Origin: Planctomycetota bacterium
GTDB lineage: Bacteria > Planctomycetota > UBA8742 > UBA2392
Assembly (NCBI GenBank): GCA_025993795.1
Contig: JAMQHL010000021.1
Coordinates: 18,919-82,918, forward strand
Reading direction: 5' to 3'
Length of the DNA stretch: 64,000 nucleotides
Shown: positions 26,462 through 35,265 of the stretch, piece after piece
Layout of the letters: each line of letters begins with the position of its first letter
Position numbering within the stretch: position 1 is the stretch's first letter
The notes under the pieces: generated by a model
The model's database searches: none
Told to the model about the DNA's origin: nothing
The model's input: only the letters and a program-made list of their open reading frames with translations
Translations under genes and position numbers: made by a program

Positions 26462-29400
26462 TCTGGCGGTCATCCTTCGCCACGGAAATTCGCTGATCAT
26501 CACGGGCGCCACCCCGGCCACACAGGCGGCGGGTGTAGTTGCCGGGATGACATCCACCGAAGCCCGCGCCCTGCTACCGAAACTCGAGACCGTCTTCCAG
26601 AACGACGACGCCGAAGCTGACGCCCTGAACCTGCTGGCCGAATTTGTCTACGGATTGCTGCCGACTGTTCACGTTCTTCGCCCCAACCTGCTGGTGATGG
26701 ATACAACGGGTAGCACAAGGCTTCACGGCGGCGAGGACGTGCTGATCCGAAAGCTGGCCGATGGTTGCGCGCGGCTTGGTTATTCGGCGTGCATCGCTGC
26801 GGCGGACAACGCGTCCGTTGCCATCACGCTGGCGTTGGCAGGAAAAAGCGGGCCGACCGCGCCTGAGCGCCAGGAAACCGCGTTGAAAGACGTGCCGCTG
26901 GGCGCACTTCGCCTGGGTCAACGAACCATTGAGCAGTTCGCCGAGTTAGGCATCCATACGGTCGGCGCGTTAATGAAGTTGCCCCTCGACAGCTTGCCTC
27001 ACAGATTCGACGACGCCCTTGTCGAGCGCATGCGCCAGTTGCGCGGTGAATCCACAGAGACCTTCGAGCACTGGAAGCCCAAGCAGCAGCCGCGAGAGCG
27101 CCTGGACTTTGCCGGGCCGACAAACAGCTACTCGTCGCTGCTGTTCGTTTTGCGCAAAGCGGCGACGTTCATGGCGACGCGCCTCGCCGTCATGGCATCC
27201 GGGGCCAGGCAGCTCGAAGCCAGATTTATCTGTACAGATGGAGAGGACCTGGAGTTCTCTCTCGACACGGCGCGCCCCACCGCCGATCAGGAGGGACTGG
27301 CGGCTCTGCTGCTGGCCCGCTTTGAAAAGATCGGCGTTGACGACCGCTGGTTTGAAGCATTTGAGCTGACGGTGCCCAGCCACGAAGTTGTCCCGGATCA
27401 CCAGAAACAGCTCTTTGAAGCCGAAGATGCGAGTCGCGGCGGCGACTTGCTGCGTCTGTTGGACGAGTTGACCGGCCGATTGGGCAAAGAGGCAGTGTCT
27501 CGAGCCGTACTCACGCCCGATCCCAACCCACGCCGCAGTTTCGAATATGTGCCGTATCGCGAGCGTGGACGCTCGCAGTCATCGCCCAGGCCGGGACGAC
27601 CGGTGTTTCTTGATCGCAACCGCTACGTCGTGAGGGAGGCCAGCAGAACCAGCCTTCCTGCATGCTGGGATTTCCGACAGAACAACACCGGCTTGCGCGT
27701 GATTGCCGGTCCGGAGCGCGTGGTCGCCAAAGAGGCGGCGGACTACTTCACGGTGGAGACGGCCTCTGGCGAGTGGCACTGGATCAGCTTCTCGTCAGGA
27801 AAATGGTGGGTACCGCGCGAGCTTGGCGATGAAACTGCGGCCCTCAGAAGCCTGACGGAGTGCGCCCGGGATGAGTCCGACGGGTCCCCAATCAACTACG
27901 CCGAACTGGTGTGCGCCAGCAACTTCAGCTTTCTTCGCGGCGCAAGCACCGCCGAACAGCTGTTCGCTGAGGCCGCAAGACGCGGCCTGCGCGCCCTGGC
28001 GATTACAGACTGGCATACACTGGCTGGTATCGTCAGGGCGCACAGCCAGGCAAAGGAACAGAACGTCAGGCTGATTGTCGGTTCGCGGCTTGCGCTTGTG
28101 GACGGGCCGGACATCTGCCTCTATGCCATGCATCTGGGCGGCTATAAAAACCTGTGCCGGCTGCTGACGCTGGGGAAGCGGCGCACCACAAAAGGCCAGT
28201 GTGAACTGTTTCTGCGTGATCTGCCCGAGTTTGCCGACGGGCTGCAATGCGTGGCCCTGCGTGCCGATGCCGCACCCCTGGGCGCGCTGGCGGCACTGAA
28301 GAATATCTATGGGCGGCGATTGTCCCTTGGTGTGAGTCGCCACTACGAAGCCTTCGGCGATGCCTGCATCGCCGAAGTTCTTGACCGCGCCGACGGCCTG
28401 TGCATACCCGGCGTCGCTGTGAACGACGTTCACTGGCACACGCGCGAGACCAAGTTGCTTCAGGATACGCTGGCCTGCATCCGGCAGGGCCAATGTCTGC
28501 ATGAATCTTCGGATATCAAGTTCCAGAACGAAGAACGTCGGCTGAAGTCCGGAGCGGAAATGGCCGGACTGTGGCTTGACCGGCCCGACCTGATCGCCCG
28601 CAGTACGGAGATTGCGGACTCCTGCCGCTTCAGCCTGGACGAGTTGCGCTATCAGTACCCATCGGAGATGGCCCCGTCGGGAATCTCGATGCAGGCATAC
28701 CTGGAGCAGGAGACCTGGAAGGGCGCTGAGAAGCGCTACCCGAACGGGGTACCGGAGTCCGTCATTAAGCAACTCCGCCACGAGTTGAAGCTGATCGACG
28801 AGCTTGAGTACGCGCCATACTTCCTGACCGTCTATGACATCGTCAGGTTCGCCGTAGAGAAAAACATTCTGCATCAGGGGCGTGGCAGCGCTGCCAACAG
28901 CTCAGTCTGCTTCTGCCTCGGCGTTACCGCCGTTGACCCGACAAAGACGGACCTCCTGTTTGAACGCTTCATAAGCCGCGAGCGTAACGAGCCGCCCGAC
29001 ATAGACATAGACTTCGAGCACGAACGCCGTGAAGAAGTCATCCAGTACATCTACCGCAAGTACGGCCGCGAGCGGACGGGCATCTGCGCAACCGTGATCA
29101 GTTATCGTTTGCGCAGCGCTATTCGCGACGTCGGCAAAGCCGTTGGCCTGTCTCTCGACCAGGTAAACCGCTTGTCCAAGACCATCCAGTGGTGGGACGA
29201 TAAAGACAAACTGCCCGACGTGTTGCGGGAGTCCGGTTTCGATGTCGACAGCCCCCTGGTTCAGGCCACGCTTTCTCTCTCGGGCCAGCTACAGGGCTAT
29301 CCACGTCACTTGTCCCAGCATGTTGGCGGCTTCGTGATTACAGAGGGCCGGCTTGACGAACTTGTGCCCATCGAAAACGCGGCGATGGAAGACCGCACTG

Positions 29401-31061
29401 TCCTCGAATGGGACAAGGACGATATTGACGAACTCGGCATCTTGAAGGTGGATTGCCTGAGCCTCGGCATGCTGACCGCAATACGCAAGTGCTTCGACCT
29501 GATTGCCGGGGCCGGCGGGCACCGCCTCAGCGTACCCGATGTCTTTGCGTGTGACCCAACAGCGAGGGGCGAGACACCACAGGCAAGAGCAATCTACGGC
29601 ATGCTCCACAAGGCCGACGCCGTCGGGACATTCCAGGTTGAGTCGCGGGCGCAGATGTCGATGTTGCCGCGCCTGAAGCCAAAGGAATTCTACGACCTGG
29701 TCATTGAGGTTGCGATCGTACGGCCCGGCCCCATCCAGGGCGGCATGGTTCACCCATACCTGCGCCGCCGCAGCGGTGAGGACACGGACTGGGTCTATCC
29801 GCACCCCGACCTCGAACGAGTGCTGGCCAGAACCTACGGTGTGCCGCTTTTCCAGGAACAGGCCATGCAGATTGCCGTGGTGGCCGCAGGCTTCACGCCC
29901 GGCGAAGCAGACCAGTTGCGCAAGGCCATGGGCGGCTGGCGACGTCCGGGCTTGATCGAGAACTACCGCCGCAAACTGATGGAAGGCATGAAGGCCAAGG
30001 GCATCGACGACGAGTTTGCGGAACGCCTGTACCAGCAGATTGCCGGCTTTGGCGAGTACGGGTTCCCGGAAAGCCATGCAGCCAGCTTCGCCATGATCAC
30101 CTTTGTCAGTTGCTTCCTGAAGCGCTTCTACCCGACGGCTTTCACGGCTGCCTTGATCAACAGCCAGCCCATGGGATTCTACGGCGTTTCCAGCCTCGTT
30201 CGCGACGCCCGCGAACATGGTGTCAGGGCGCTGCCGGTGGACATCAACGCCAGTGCCTGGAATTGCACACTCGAGGGCGACGGCGAGTACGCGCCCGCTG
30301 CACTGGACACCGCCCAGGAAACCTGGGGGATGCAAGGACCGGCGTTGCGCCTCGGGATGCGACTTGTCCGCGGCCTTGGCCAAGACCTCGCAAACGCAGT
30401 TTCCGACGCGCGAGGCAGCAAGCCATTCGTCAGTGTGAGCGACGTCTATCGGCGGGTGGCGGGCAGAGTCACCCGACGTGCGCTGCTGGAAGGCCTGGCA
30501 CGACTTGCGGCCGCAGACGCATTCGCGTCGTTGGACGTCGGTCGCCAGCACGCGTTGTGGCAGGTGCGCGGGCTATCACGGGAGGTTCCGAAGCTGTTTG
30601 CAGACCTCGATCGACCCGACGAAGCCGACCTGCCCGGCATAAACGAACAGGACCACGTGACGCTGGACTATCGCACCGCACACCTGTCTCTGCGCGCACA
30701 CCCGGTCAGTTTCATGCGAGAGCGGCTTGAGTCCGAGGGAGTGGTTCCGGCGGCGGCGTTGCGCGAAAAGGCAACAGGTGACGAAGTGGAAGTCGCAGGT
30801 TACGCGATTGGACGGCAACGGCCGGGTACTGCCGGCGGAGTGACGTTCGTGACCCTGGAAGACGAAACCGCCATTGCGAACCTTGTGGTCTACAGCGATT
30901 TCATGGAGGCCAACCGCAAGGTGCTCATTGGTAGTCGCTACCTCGCAGCTTCGGGGATCGTGGAACGCCACGGCGACGTCATTCATCTGAAGGTAGACGG
31001 AGTACGTTCGTTGGACGCGACCCTGCCGGATATCAAACAGAAATCCCGCAACTTCCATTGA
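26382..31061 (+). CDS. ImuB-DnaE2 fusion: translesion polymerase mutasome in one chain
   Basis: One uninterrupted frame of 1559 residues encodes two mutasome subunits. Residues 1 to about 485 are ImuB-like: LCVALPWF with Ala at the first catalytic Asp site, LLVMDTTGSTRLHGG lacking the second acidic pair, a little-finger region, a candidate beta-clamp motif QKQLF (341-345), and the ImuB C-terminal signature GPERV (443-447) with the WW at 475-476. After a short linker, residues 503-1559 are a full-length DnaE2 (ImuC): PHP domain (YAELVCASNFSFLRG, with Val510 where the metal His usually is), polymerase catalytic aspartates D875 and D877 in PDIDIDF and D1024 in LKVDCLSLG, QVESRAQMSMLPRLKP, and a terminal OB fold. 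DnaE2 lacks its own clamp motif in known systems, so the fusion supplies one. A hairpin terminator follows at 31157. Confidence 0.93.
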   Translation: MARMLCVALPWFRTERIMRSLDKPPDDLAVILRHGNSLIITGATPATQAAGVVAGMTSTEARALLPKLETVFQNDDAEADALNLLAEFVYGLLPTVHVLRPNLLVMDTTGSTRLHGGEDVLIRKLADGCARLGYSACIAAADNASVAITLALAGKSGPTAPERQETALKDVPLGALRLGQRTIEQFAELGIHTVGALMKLPLDSLPHRFDDALVERMRQLRGESTETFEHWKPKQQPRERLDFAGPTNSYSSLLFVLRKAATFMATRLAVMASGARQLEARFICTDGEDLEFSLDTARPTADQEGLAALLLARFEKIGVDDRWFEAFELTVPSHEVVPDHQKQLFEAEDASRGGDLLRLLDELTGRLGKEAVSRAVLTPDPNPRRSFEYVPYRERGRSQSSPRPGRPVFLDRNRYVVREASRTSLPACWDFRQNNTGLRVIAGPERVVAKEAADYFTVETASGEWHWISFSSGKWWVPRELGDETAALRSLTECARDESDGSPINYAELVCASNFSFLRGASTAEQLFAEAARRGLRALAITDWHTLAGIVRAHSQAKEQNVRLIVGSRLALVDGPDICLYAMHLGGYKNLCRLLTLGKRRTTKGQCELFLRDLPEFADGLQCVALRADAAPLGALAALKNIYGRRLSLGVSRHYEAFGDACIAEVLDRADGLCIPGVAVNDVHWHTRETKLLQDTLACIRQGQCLHESSDIKFQNEERRLKSGAEMAGLWLDRPDLIARSTEIADSCRFSLDELRYQYPSEMAPSGISMQAYLEQETWKGAEKRYPNGVPESVIKQLRHELKLIDELEYAPYFLTVYDIVRFAVEKNILHQGRGSAANSSVCFCLGVTAVDPTKTDLLFERFISRERNEPPDIDIDFEHERREEVIQYIYRKYGRERTGICATVISYRLRSAIRDVGKAVGLSLDQVNRLSKTIQWWDDKDKLPDVLRESGFDVDSPLVQATLSLSGQLQGYPRHLSQHVGGFVITEGRLDELVPIENAAMEDRTVLEWDKDDIDELGILKVDCLSLGMLTAIRKCFDLIAGAGGHRLSVPDVFACDPTARGETPQARAIYGMLHKADAVGTFQVESRAQMSMLPRLKPKEFYDLVIEVAIVRPGPIQGGMVHPYLRRRSGEDTDWVYPHPDLERVLARTYGVPLFQEQAMQIAVVAAGFTPGEADQLRKAMGGWRRPGLIENYRRKLMEGMKAKGIDDEFAERLYQQIAGFGEYGFPESHAASFAMITFVSCFLKRFYPTAFTAALINSQPMGFYGVSSLVRDAREHGVRALPVDINASAWNCTLEGDGEYAPAALDTAQETWGMQGPALRLGMRLVRGLGQDLANAVSDARGSKPFVSVSDVYRRVAGRVTRRALLEGLARLAAADAFASLDVGRQHALWQVRGLSREVPKLFADLDRPDEADLPGINEQDHVTLDYRTAHLSLRAHPVSFMRERLESEGVVPAAALREKATGDEVEVAGYAIGRQRPGTAGGVTFVTLEDETAIANLVVYSDFMEANRKVLIGSRYLAASGIVERHGDVIHLKVDGVRSLDATLPDIKQKSRNFH

Positions 31062-31156
31062 GGTACGCCGGGATGTGAGGGTCCAGCACGGCTTGGCGGC
31101 CTGAACGAGCACGAGATGAAGCAGTTGTCAGTTGTCGATGGTCAGGAGAAAAGAAA

Positions 31157-31182
31157 ACCGGAAGGGCTCGCGCCCTTCCGGT
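31157..31182. terminator. Bidirectional hairpin terminator
   Basis: ACCGGAAGGGC and GCCCTTCCGGT pair perfectly across TCGC between the convergent ImuB-DnaE2 gene (stop 31061) and the glutamate dehydrogenase gene (stop 31207). A-rich sequence on the left (AGAAAAGAAAA) gives a T-tract on the minus strand, so it best serves the dehydrogenase transcript. Confidence 0.7.
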
Positions 31183-31206
31183 GCTGCACTGGCAGTCGAC
31201 TGACAA

Positions 31207-32481
31207 CTAATTCCCGCGCTGCTGCTCGGCCTCGCCAACGCGTTTCAGCGCCAGCATGAACGCCGCGGTGCGCTTGCTGCACTTCTCCTGGCGGGCCATG
31301 GTCTGCACATCCAGGTAGGCTTTGCGCATCTTGCGCTCAAGCTCAATGTTGACGCGCTCTTCGTCCCAGTAGAACTGTGTCAGGTTCTGGCTCCACTCGA
31401 AGTAGCTGACCGTCACGCCGCCGGCGTTGGCCAGAATGTCCGGAATCACCACGATGCCGCGCTCGTACAGTTCTTCGTCGGCTTCGGGCATGGTCGGGTG
31501 GTTGGCTGCTTCAATGATCAGCGGCGCCTTGATGTTGCCGCAGTTGTCGGGAGTGATCACGTCGCCGATTGCCGCCGGAATCAGGCAGTCCACGGGCAGC
31601 GTCAGCAGGTCCTGGTTGTTCATCACGTCGGCACTGGGGAAACCCGCAACCGTGCGCTTCTCGTTGAACCACGTGAACAACGCCGGAATGTCGAGGCCTT
31701 TTTCGTTGTACACACCGCCCTTCACGTCGGTCACGGCGATGACCTTGCCGCCGCGCTCGTGCCAGAAGTGCGCGGCATAGCTGCCGACATTGCCGAACCC
31801 CTGGATTGCGCAGGTCTTGCCCGAAATTGTCTCGTTGCGCGACTTGTAGTACGCGTCCGCGGCGATCACCACTCCGTACGCTGTGGCTGTCACGCGGCCC
31901 TGGCTGCCGCCAAGTGTGATCGGCTTGCCCGTCACCACGCCCGGGCTGTAGCCTCGGCGCGACGAGTATTCGTCCATCAGCCACGCCATGACCTGCCCGT
32001 CGGTGCCCATGTCGGGCGCCGGAATGTCACGCTGCGGGCCAAGCACGATGGCAATGCGTGCCACAAACTTGCGCGTCAGGCGCTCAAGCTCGGTCATGCT
32101 CATGTTCATCGGGTCGCACGCCACGCCGCCCTTGGCGCCGCCAAAGGGTATATCCAGAAGCGCGGTCTTCCAGGTCATCAGGCTGGCCAGCGCGCGCACC
32201 TCGTCTTTATCCACTTCGGGGTGATAGCGGATGCCGCCCTTCCAAGGGCCGCGCGCGCCGTTGTGCTGGATGCGATAGCCCGTGTACACATGAATCTTGC
32301 CGCTGTCCATGCGCACGGGCACAGCCACCGTGACCTCGCGAAAGGGCGTCTTGAGCACCTCTCGCAGCCACTCGGGCATATTGAGGCGGTCTGCGGACTT
32401 GTCGAAGAGCCCGTTGACGGCTTCGAAAGCGTTGTAGCGACCAGTGGAAGCTTTGTATCGACCTGTAACGCGTGTTGACAT
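31207..32481 (-). CDS. gdhA: Glutamate dehydrogenase
   Basis: The 424-residue product belongs to the Glu/Leu/Phe/Val dehydrogenase family and interconverts glutamate with 2-oxoglutarate and ammonia. Motifs include GYRIQHNGARGPWKGGIRYHP (in part), the active-site lysine in PFGGAKGGV, APDMGTD, and the nucleotide-binding GFGNVGSYAA with a following acidic strand end (VTDVKGG). Its length and the RGP-WKGG segment fit the hexameric small GDHs used by many bacteria. AGGA precedes the ATG by about seven bases. The Rrf2-type regulator is encoded 122 bp upstream on the same strand. Confidence 0.95.
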   Translation of the reverse strand: MSTRVTGRYKASTGRYNAFEAVNGLFDKSADRLNMPEWLREVLKTPFREVTVAVPVRMDSGKIHVYTGYRIQHNGARGPWKGGIRYHPEVDKDEVRALASLMTWKTALLDIPFGGAKGGVACDPMNMSMTELERLTRKFVARIAIVLGPQRDIPAPDMGTDGQVMAWLMDEYSSRRGYSPGVVTGKPITLGGSQGRVTATAYGVVIAADAYYKSRNETISGKTCAIQGFGNVGSYAAHFWHERGGKVIAVTDVKGGVYNEKGLDIPALFTWFNEKRTVAGFPSADVMNNQDLLTLPVDCLIPAAIGDVITPDNCGNIKAPLIIEAANHPTMPEADEELYERGIVVIPDILANAGGVTVSYFEWSQNLTQFYWDEERVNIELERKMRKAYLDVQTMARQEKCSKRTAAFMLALKRVGEAEQQRGN

Positions 32482-32603
32482 GCGGCCATCCTGAGTCGAG
32501 CTCGTTGCGCAGCAATATCGGCTGTTTGAGTGTTGAACTGGACGTGAAACGCCGACGGTCGCGGACTATGCCTTTTCCGGGTTCATGCTGCAAAGGGAGG
32601 TTT

Positions 32604-33044
32604 TCAAGCGCGGAGTTCGCCACTGGCCGTGGCGGGAAGGCTTTCGCGCAGACGGAAGTTGGCAAGCGTGTAACGAGCGAGCACCTTGCCAATCTGCTCT
32701 TCCACTTCGCCGAAAACGTCACGAATCATGCAGTCGCCATAGAGGTTGCAGTCAGACTCGGTGGCGAAGCACTCAAACACACGCGTAGGCCCGTCAATCT
32801 CTGTAAGTACTTCCAGCAAGGTCACTTCGGCGGGGTCAACAGCGAGCACAAAGCCGCCGCTGGGGCCCTTGAGGCTGCGCACGACGCCCTTCTTGGCAAG
32901 CTGCTGCAGGATCTTGGAAAGAAAAGCCCGCGGAATCATCAGCTTCTCAGCGATCTCGTGCAGCGTAACGGGGCCTCGCGCGCGCCGGTCAACCAGGTAC
33001 ATCAGCGCACGTAAACCGTAATCACTTTTTCTGCTGAAGATCAC
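32604..33044 (-). CDS. Rrf2-family regulator with three-cysteine Fe-S signature
   Basis: This 146-residue transcription factor has the Rrf2 winged helix-turn-helix (residues 1-65: MIFSRKSDYGLRALMYL, PRAFLSKILQQLAKKGVV, GPSGGF). C92, C99 and C105 occupy the position of the cluster ligands of IscR and NsrR, so a redox- or NO-sensing iron-sulfur cluster is likely. The helix-turn-helix closely follows the family. A sigma-70-type promoter candidate lies 33-61 bp upstream. Neither isc/suf genes nor an NO-detoxifying gene is adjacent, so its regulon is unknown; glutamate dehydrogenase lies directly downstream. Confidence 0.9.
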   Translation of the reverse strand: MIFSRKSDYGLRALMYLVDRRARGPVTLHEIAEKLMIPRAFLSKILQQLAKKGVVRSLKGPSGGFVLAVDPAEVTLLEVLTEIDGPTRVFECFATESDCNLYGDCMIRDVFGEVEEQIGKVLARYTLANFRLRESLPATASGELRA

Positions 33045-33076
33045 GCGAACCCCTTGGGGAAAGGCTTCAATCCTCT

Positions 33077-33105
33077 ACTACAACCGTACAAGCGACTCGT
33101 GTCAA
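33077..33105 (-). promoter_or_regulatory. Candidate sigma-70 promoter of the Rrf2 gene
   Basis: On the minus strand TTGACA (33105-33100) is followed after exactly 17 bases by TGTAGT (33082-33077). The -35 is a perfect consensus and the -10 matches four of six. It lies 33 bp before the start codon. Confidence 0.5.
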
Positions 33106-33196
33106 GCTGAACAACAGAAGGCACAGTACTAACGATTGGAATTGCGCGATGCATCCCGAGGCTCTCCAATAGCGCAAAATCGGCGCAAGGGCACCC

Positions 33197-33670
33197 ATGA
33201 AGACCTATACCGAGTACCTGTACTTCAACACCAAGAGCAAACGCGAGTACATCGGCATCACCGACAAAGTGGAAGAGGTCGTCCAGCAATCCGGCGTGCG
33301 CGAAGGCATGGCGCTGGTTTCAGCCATGCACATCACTGCGGGCGTGTGGGTGAACGACGCCGAAAACGGGTTGCTTGACGACATCGACCACTGGCTGGAA
33401 AGCCTGACTCCCTACGGCGCGTACCCGCAGATCAAGTGGCCCAAGGCGGGGCAGGAAGGCCCGGTGCACGCTGTGCGCCACGAATACCAGCACCACCGCA
33501 CCGGCGAAGACAACGGCGACAGCCACCTGAAGAGCATACTCGTGCATCACCAGGTGATCGTGCCGATCACCGACGGCCGCCTTGATCTGGGCACGTGGCA
33601 GCAGGTTTACTATGCAGAGTTCGACGGCCAGCGCCGCAAACGCGTGATCATCAAGGTGATGGGGGCTTAG
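33197..33670 (+). CDS. YjbQ/UPF0047 family protein
   Basis: The 157-residue protein matches the YjbQ family throughout: the N-terminal strands ([25 protein letters not shown]), [13 protein letters not shown], and [28 protein letters not shown], the last giving the trimer core and a putative metal site with the histidines around residue 95-115 ([24 protein letters not shown]). Some members have weak thiamine-phosphate synthase activity, but physiological function is uncertain. AAGGG precedes the ATG. Its stop overlaps by four bases the 3' end of the convergent HAD gene. Confidence 0.9.
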   Translation: MKTYTEYLYFNTKSKREYIGITDKVEEVVQQSGVREGMALVSAMHITAGVWVNDAENGLLDDIDHWLESLTPYGAYPQIKWPKAGQEGPVHAVRHEYQHHRTGEDNGDSHLKSILVHHQVIVPITDGRLDLGTWQQVYYAEFDGQRRKRVIIKVMGA

Positions 33671-34353
33671 GACAGCACCCCGGGCAACCCCCGAATGTCG
33701 TCAATCAGCGCGTGCGCGGTTTCGAACTCGTGGGCCTGGCCATACCCGTAAGTGCAGCCCACGAACCACAACCCGTTGGCCTGCGCTGCTTCGGCATCGT
33801 GAACCCGGTCGCCAACCATGACACCCCGCCGCGCGTTCAGCATTCGCAGCGCCTTGCCCACCAGTGCCGACTTGTTGCGTCCCTCAATCGACGTGTCGCC
33901 CACGCAGTCACGGTGGTCCAGCCAGCGGTCCAAGCCGAAAACCTCAACCACGCAATCCATGTAGGGCTGGCTGCAATTGCTGACCAGGGCCAGCTTCAAG
34001 CCCGATTGCTTGAGTGACTCCAGTACGTCGAGCGCGCCCTCAAACAGTTGGCCCATGCCCTTGGTCAGAAACTCGCGCTCGTGGACGGTGGATTCAAGAT
34101 GCAGCTCGTGGGCGGCGTGCTTGAGAGACTCGGGCAGCAGCTCGGCGTAGAACACAGCGGGCGGTTTGCCAATCTGGTCGCGAATCAGTTGTGTGGCGGG
34201 CGGCGCGGCAAGGCCCGGCAGGCGACCCGCCGCGATCATCGCGTCAAAGGCGCGGGTGATGGCAAGCACGCCAAAATCGCCGCTGTTGAGCAGCGTGCCG
34301 TCCATGTCAAAGACGATGACTTCGGGCGAGGTTTTAGACCACGGATACGACAT
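33667..34353 (-). CDS. HAD-superfamily phosphatase
   Basis: This 228-residue haloacid-dehalogenase-fold hydrolase has motif [10 protein letters not shown] (nucleophile and acid/base aspartates), motif II SNCS, a lysine in the KSALVGKAL segment and motif [12 protein letters not shown]. The helical cap between motifs I and II matches the phosphoglycolate phosphatase/beta-phosphoglucomutase-like class. It probably hydrolyses a small phosphorylated metabolite; substrate unknown. It overlaps the convergent YjbQ gene at its 3' end and follows the rhomboid gene on the same strand by 37 bp. Confidence 0.88.
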   Translation of the reverse strand: MSYPWSKTSPEVIVFDMDGTLLNSGDFGVLAITRAFDAMIAAGRLPGLAAPPATQLIRDQIGKPPAVFYAELLPESLKHAAHELHLESTVHEREFLTKGMGQLFEGALDVLESLKQSGLKLALVSNCSQPYMDCVVEVFGLDRWLDHRDCVGDTSIEGRNKSALVGKALRMLNARRGVMVGDRVHDAEAAQANGLWFVGCTYGYGQAHEFETAHALIDDIRGLPGVLS

Positions 34354-34390
34354 AGGCTTGGAAAACAGAGCGGAAAGGTCCGAGTGCCGG

Positions 34391-35098
34391 TCAGTCTTTC
34401 TCTGGGGGCGGGTCTGACTTGTGGGCCAGCGTCACGGCGTACACCATGCCGATCACGAAACCGCCGATGTGCGCCCACCACGCCACGCCGGAACTTTCGG
34501 CGCCTTGCGGACTGAACTGGATCTCGGTCAGTGCGTTGATCACGTTCATGCCGATCCAGAACAGCAGGTAGAAAAACGCCGGCACGCGCACAATCACGGG
34601 AATCACGATAATCGGGACCACGCTGATCACACGCGCCTTCGGAAACAGCACAAAGAAACCACCCATCACGCCCGCAATCGCGCCGCTGGCGCCCACCACC
34701 GGCATGCTGCTGTTGCCCGAAAACGCGATCTGGGTGATGCTGGCGGCCAAGCCGCACGCCAGGTAAATCACGAAAAACCGAATGCGGCCGAAGCGGTCTT
34801 CCACGTTGGGGCCAAACACGAACAGCGAAAGCATGTTGCCCAGAAGGTGCCACAGCCCGCCGTGCAGGAACATGCAGGTCAGGAAGGGCAGTACTTTCTC
34901 GACGTTGGAGAGGTCGTTGCCCGCCCGCGCGCTGAACAGGTGGGGGTAGTTCGCAGGCACCAGGCCGTACTCAAGAAAGAACTGGTTCGCATCGGTCACC
35001 AGCAATTGCTGGGTGAACGCAAAAATGTTCAGCGCGATCAGAAGCCACGTGACAATGGGCCATGAGTTTACGCGCTCGGTCGTCTTCAACGGGAACAT
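34391..35098 (-). CDS. Rhomboid intramembrane serine protease
   Basis: The protein (235 residues from ATG 35098) has six membrane helices and the rhomboid catalytic dyad: S138 in GASGAIAG and H210 in WWAHIGGFVIG. The HGGLWHLLGNM segment (residues 79-89) matches the conserved region of helix 2 with the supporting histidine and asparagine. It would cleave membrane proteins within the bilayer. A hydrophilic loop (about 35-70) and a short charged tail flank the core. An upstream ATG would add 13 residues with no support. It probably shares a transcript with the HAD gene. Confidence 0.92.
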   Translation of the reverse strand: MFPLKTTERVNSWPIVTWLLIALNIFAFTQQLLVTDANQFFLEYGLVPANYPHLFSARAGNDLSNVEKVLPFLTCMFLHGGLWHLLGNMLSLFVFGPNVEDRFGRIRFFVIYLACGLAASITQIAFSGNSSMPVVGASGAIAGVMGGFFVLFPKARVISVVPIIVIPVIVRVPAFFYLLFWIGMNVINALTEIQFSPQGAESSGVAWWAHIGGFVIGMVYAVTLAHKSDPPPEKD

Positions 35099-35265
35099 CC
35101 CGTCAGAATAACAAGAACTGACGCGCGGAGGCAGCAAGCAGCGACACTCGCGGAGTCAATCCGTTGTTCATGGATCATTGAAAATTGATCATTGTGCTTG
35201 CTTGTCAGCCCTTTGTTGAAGCGTTGCCTCTTGCATTGTCGCTGCGCTTGGTAAACCTTTCCGCC

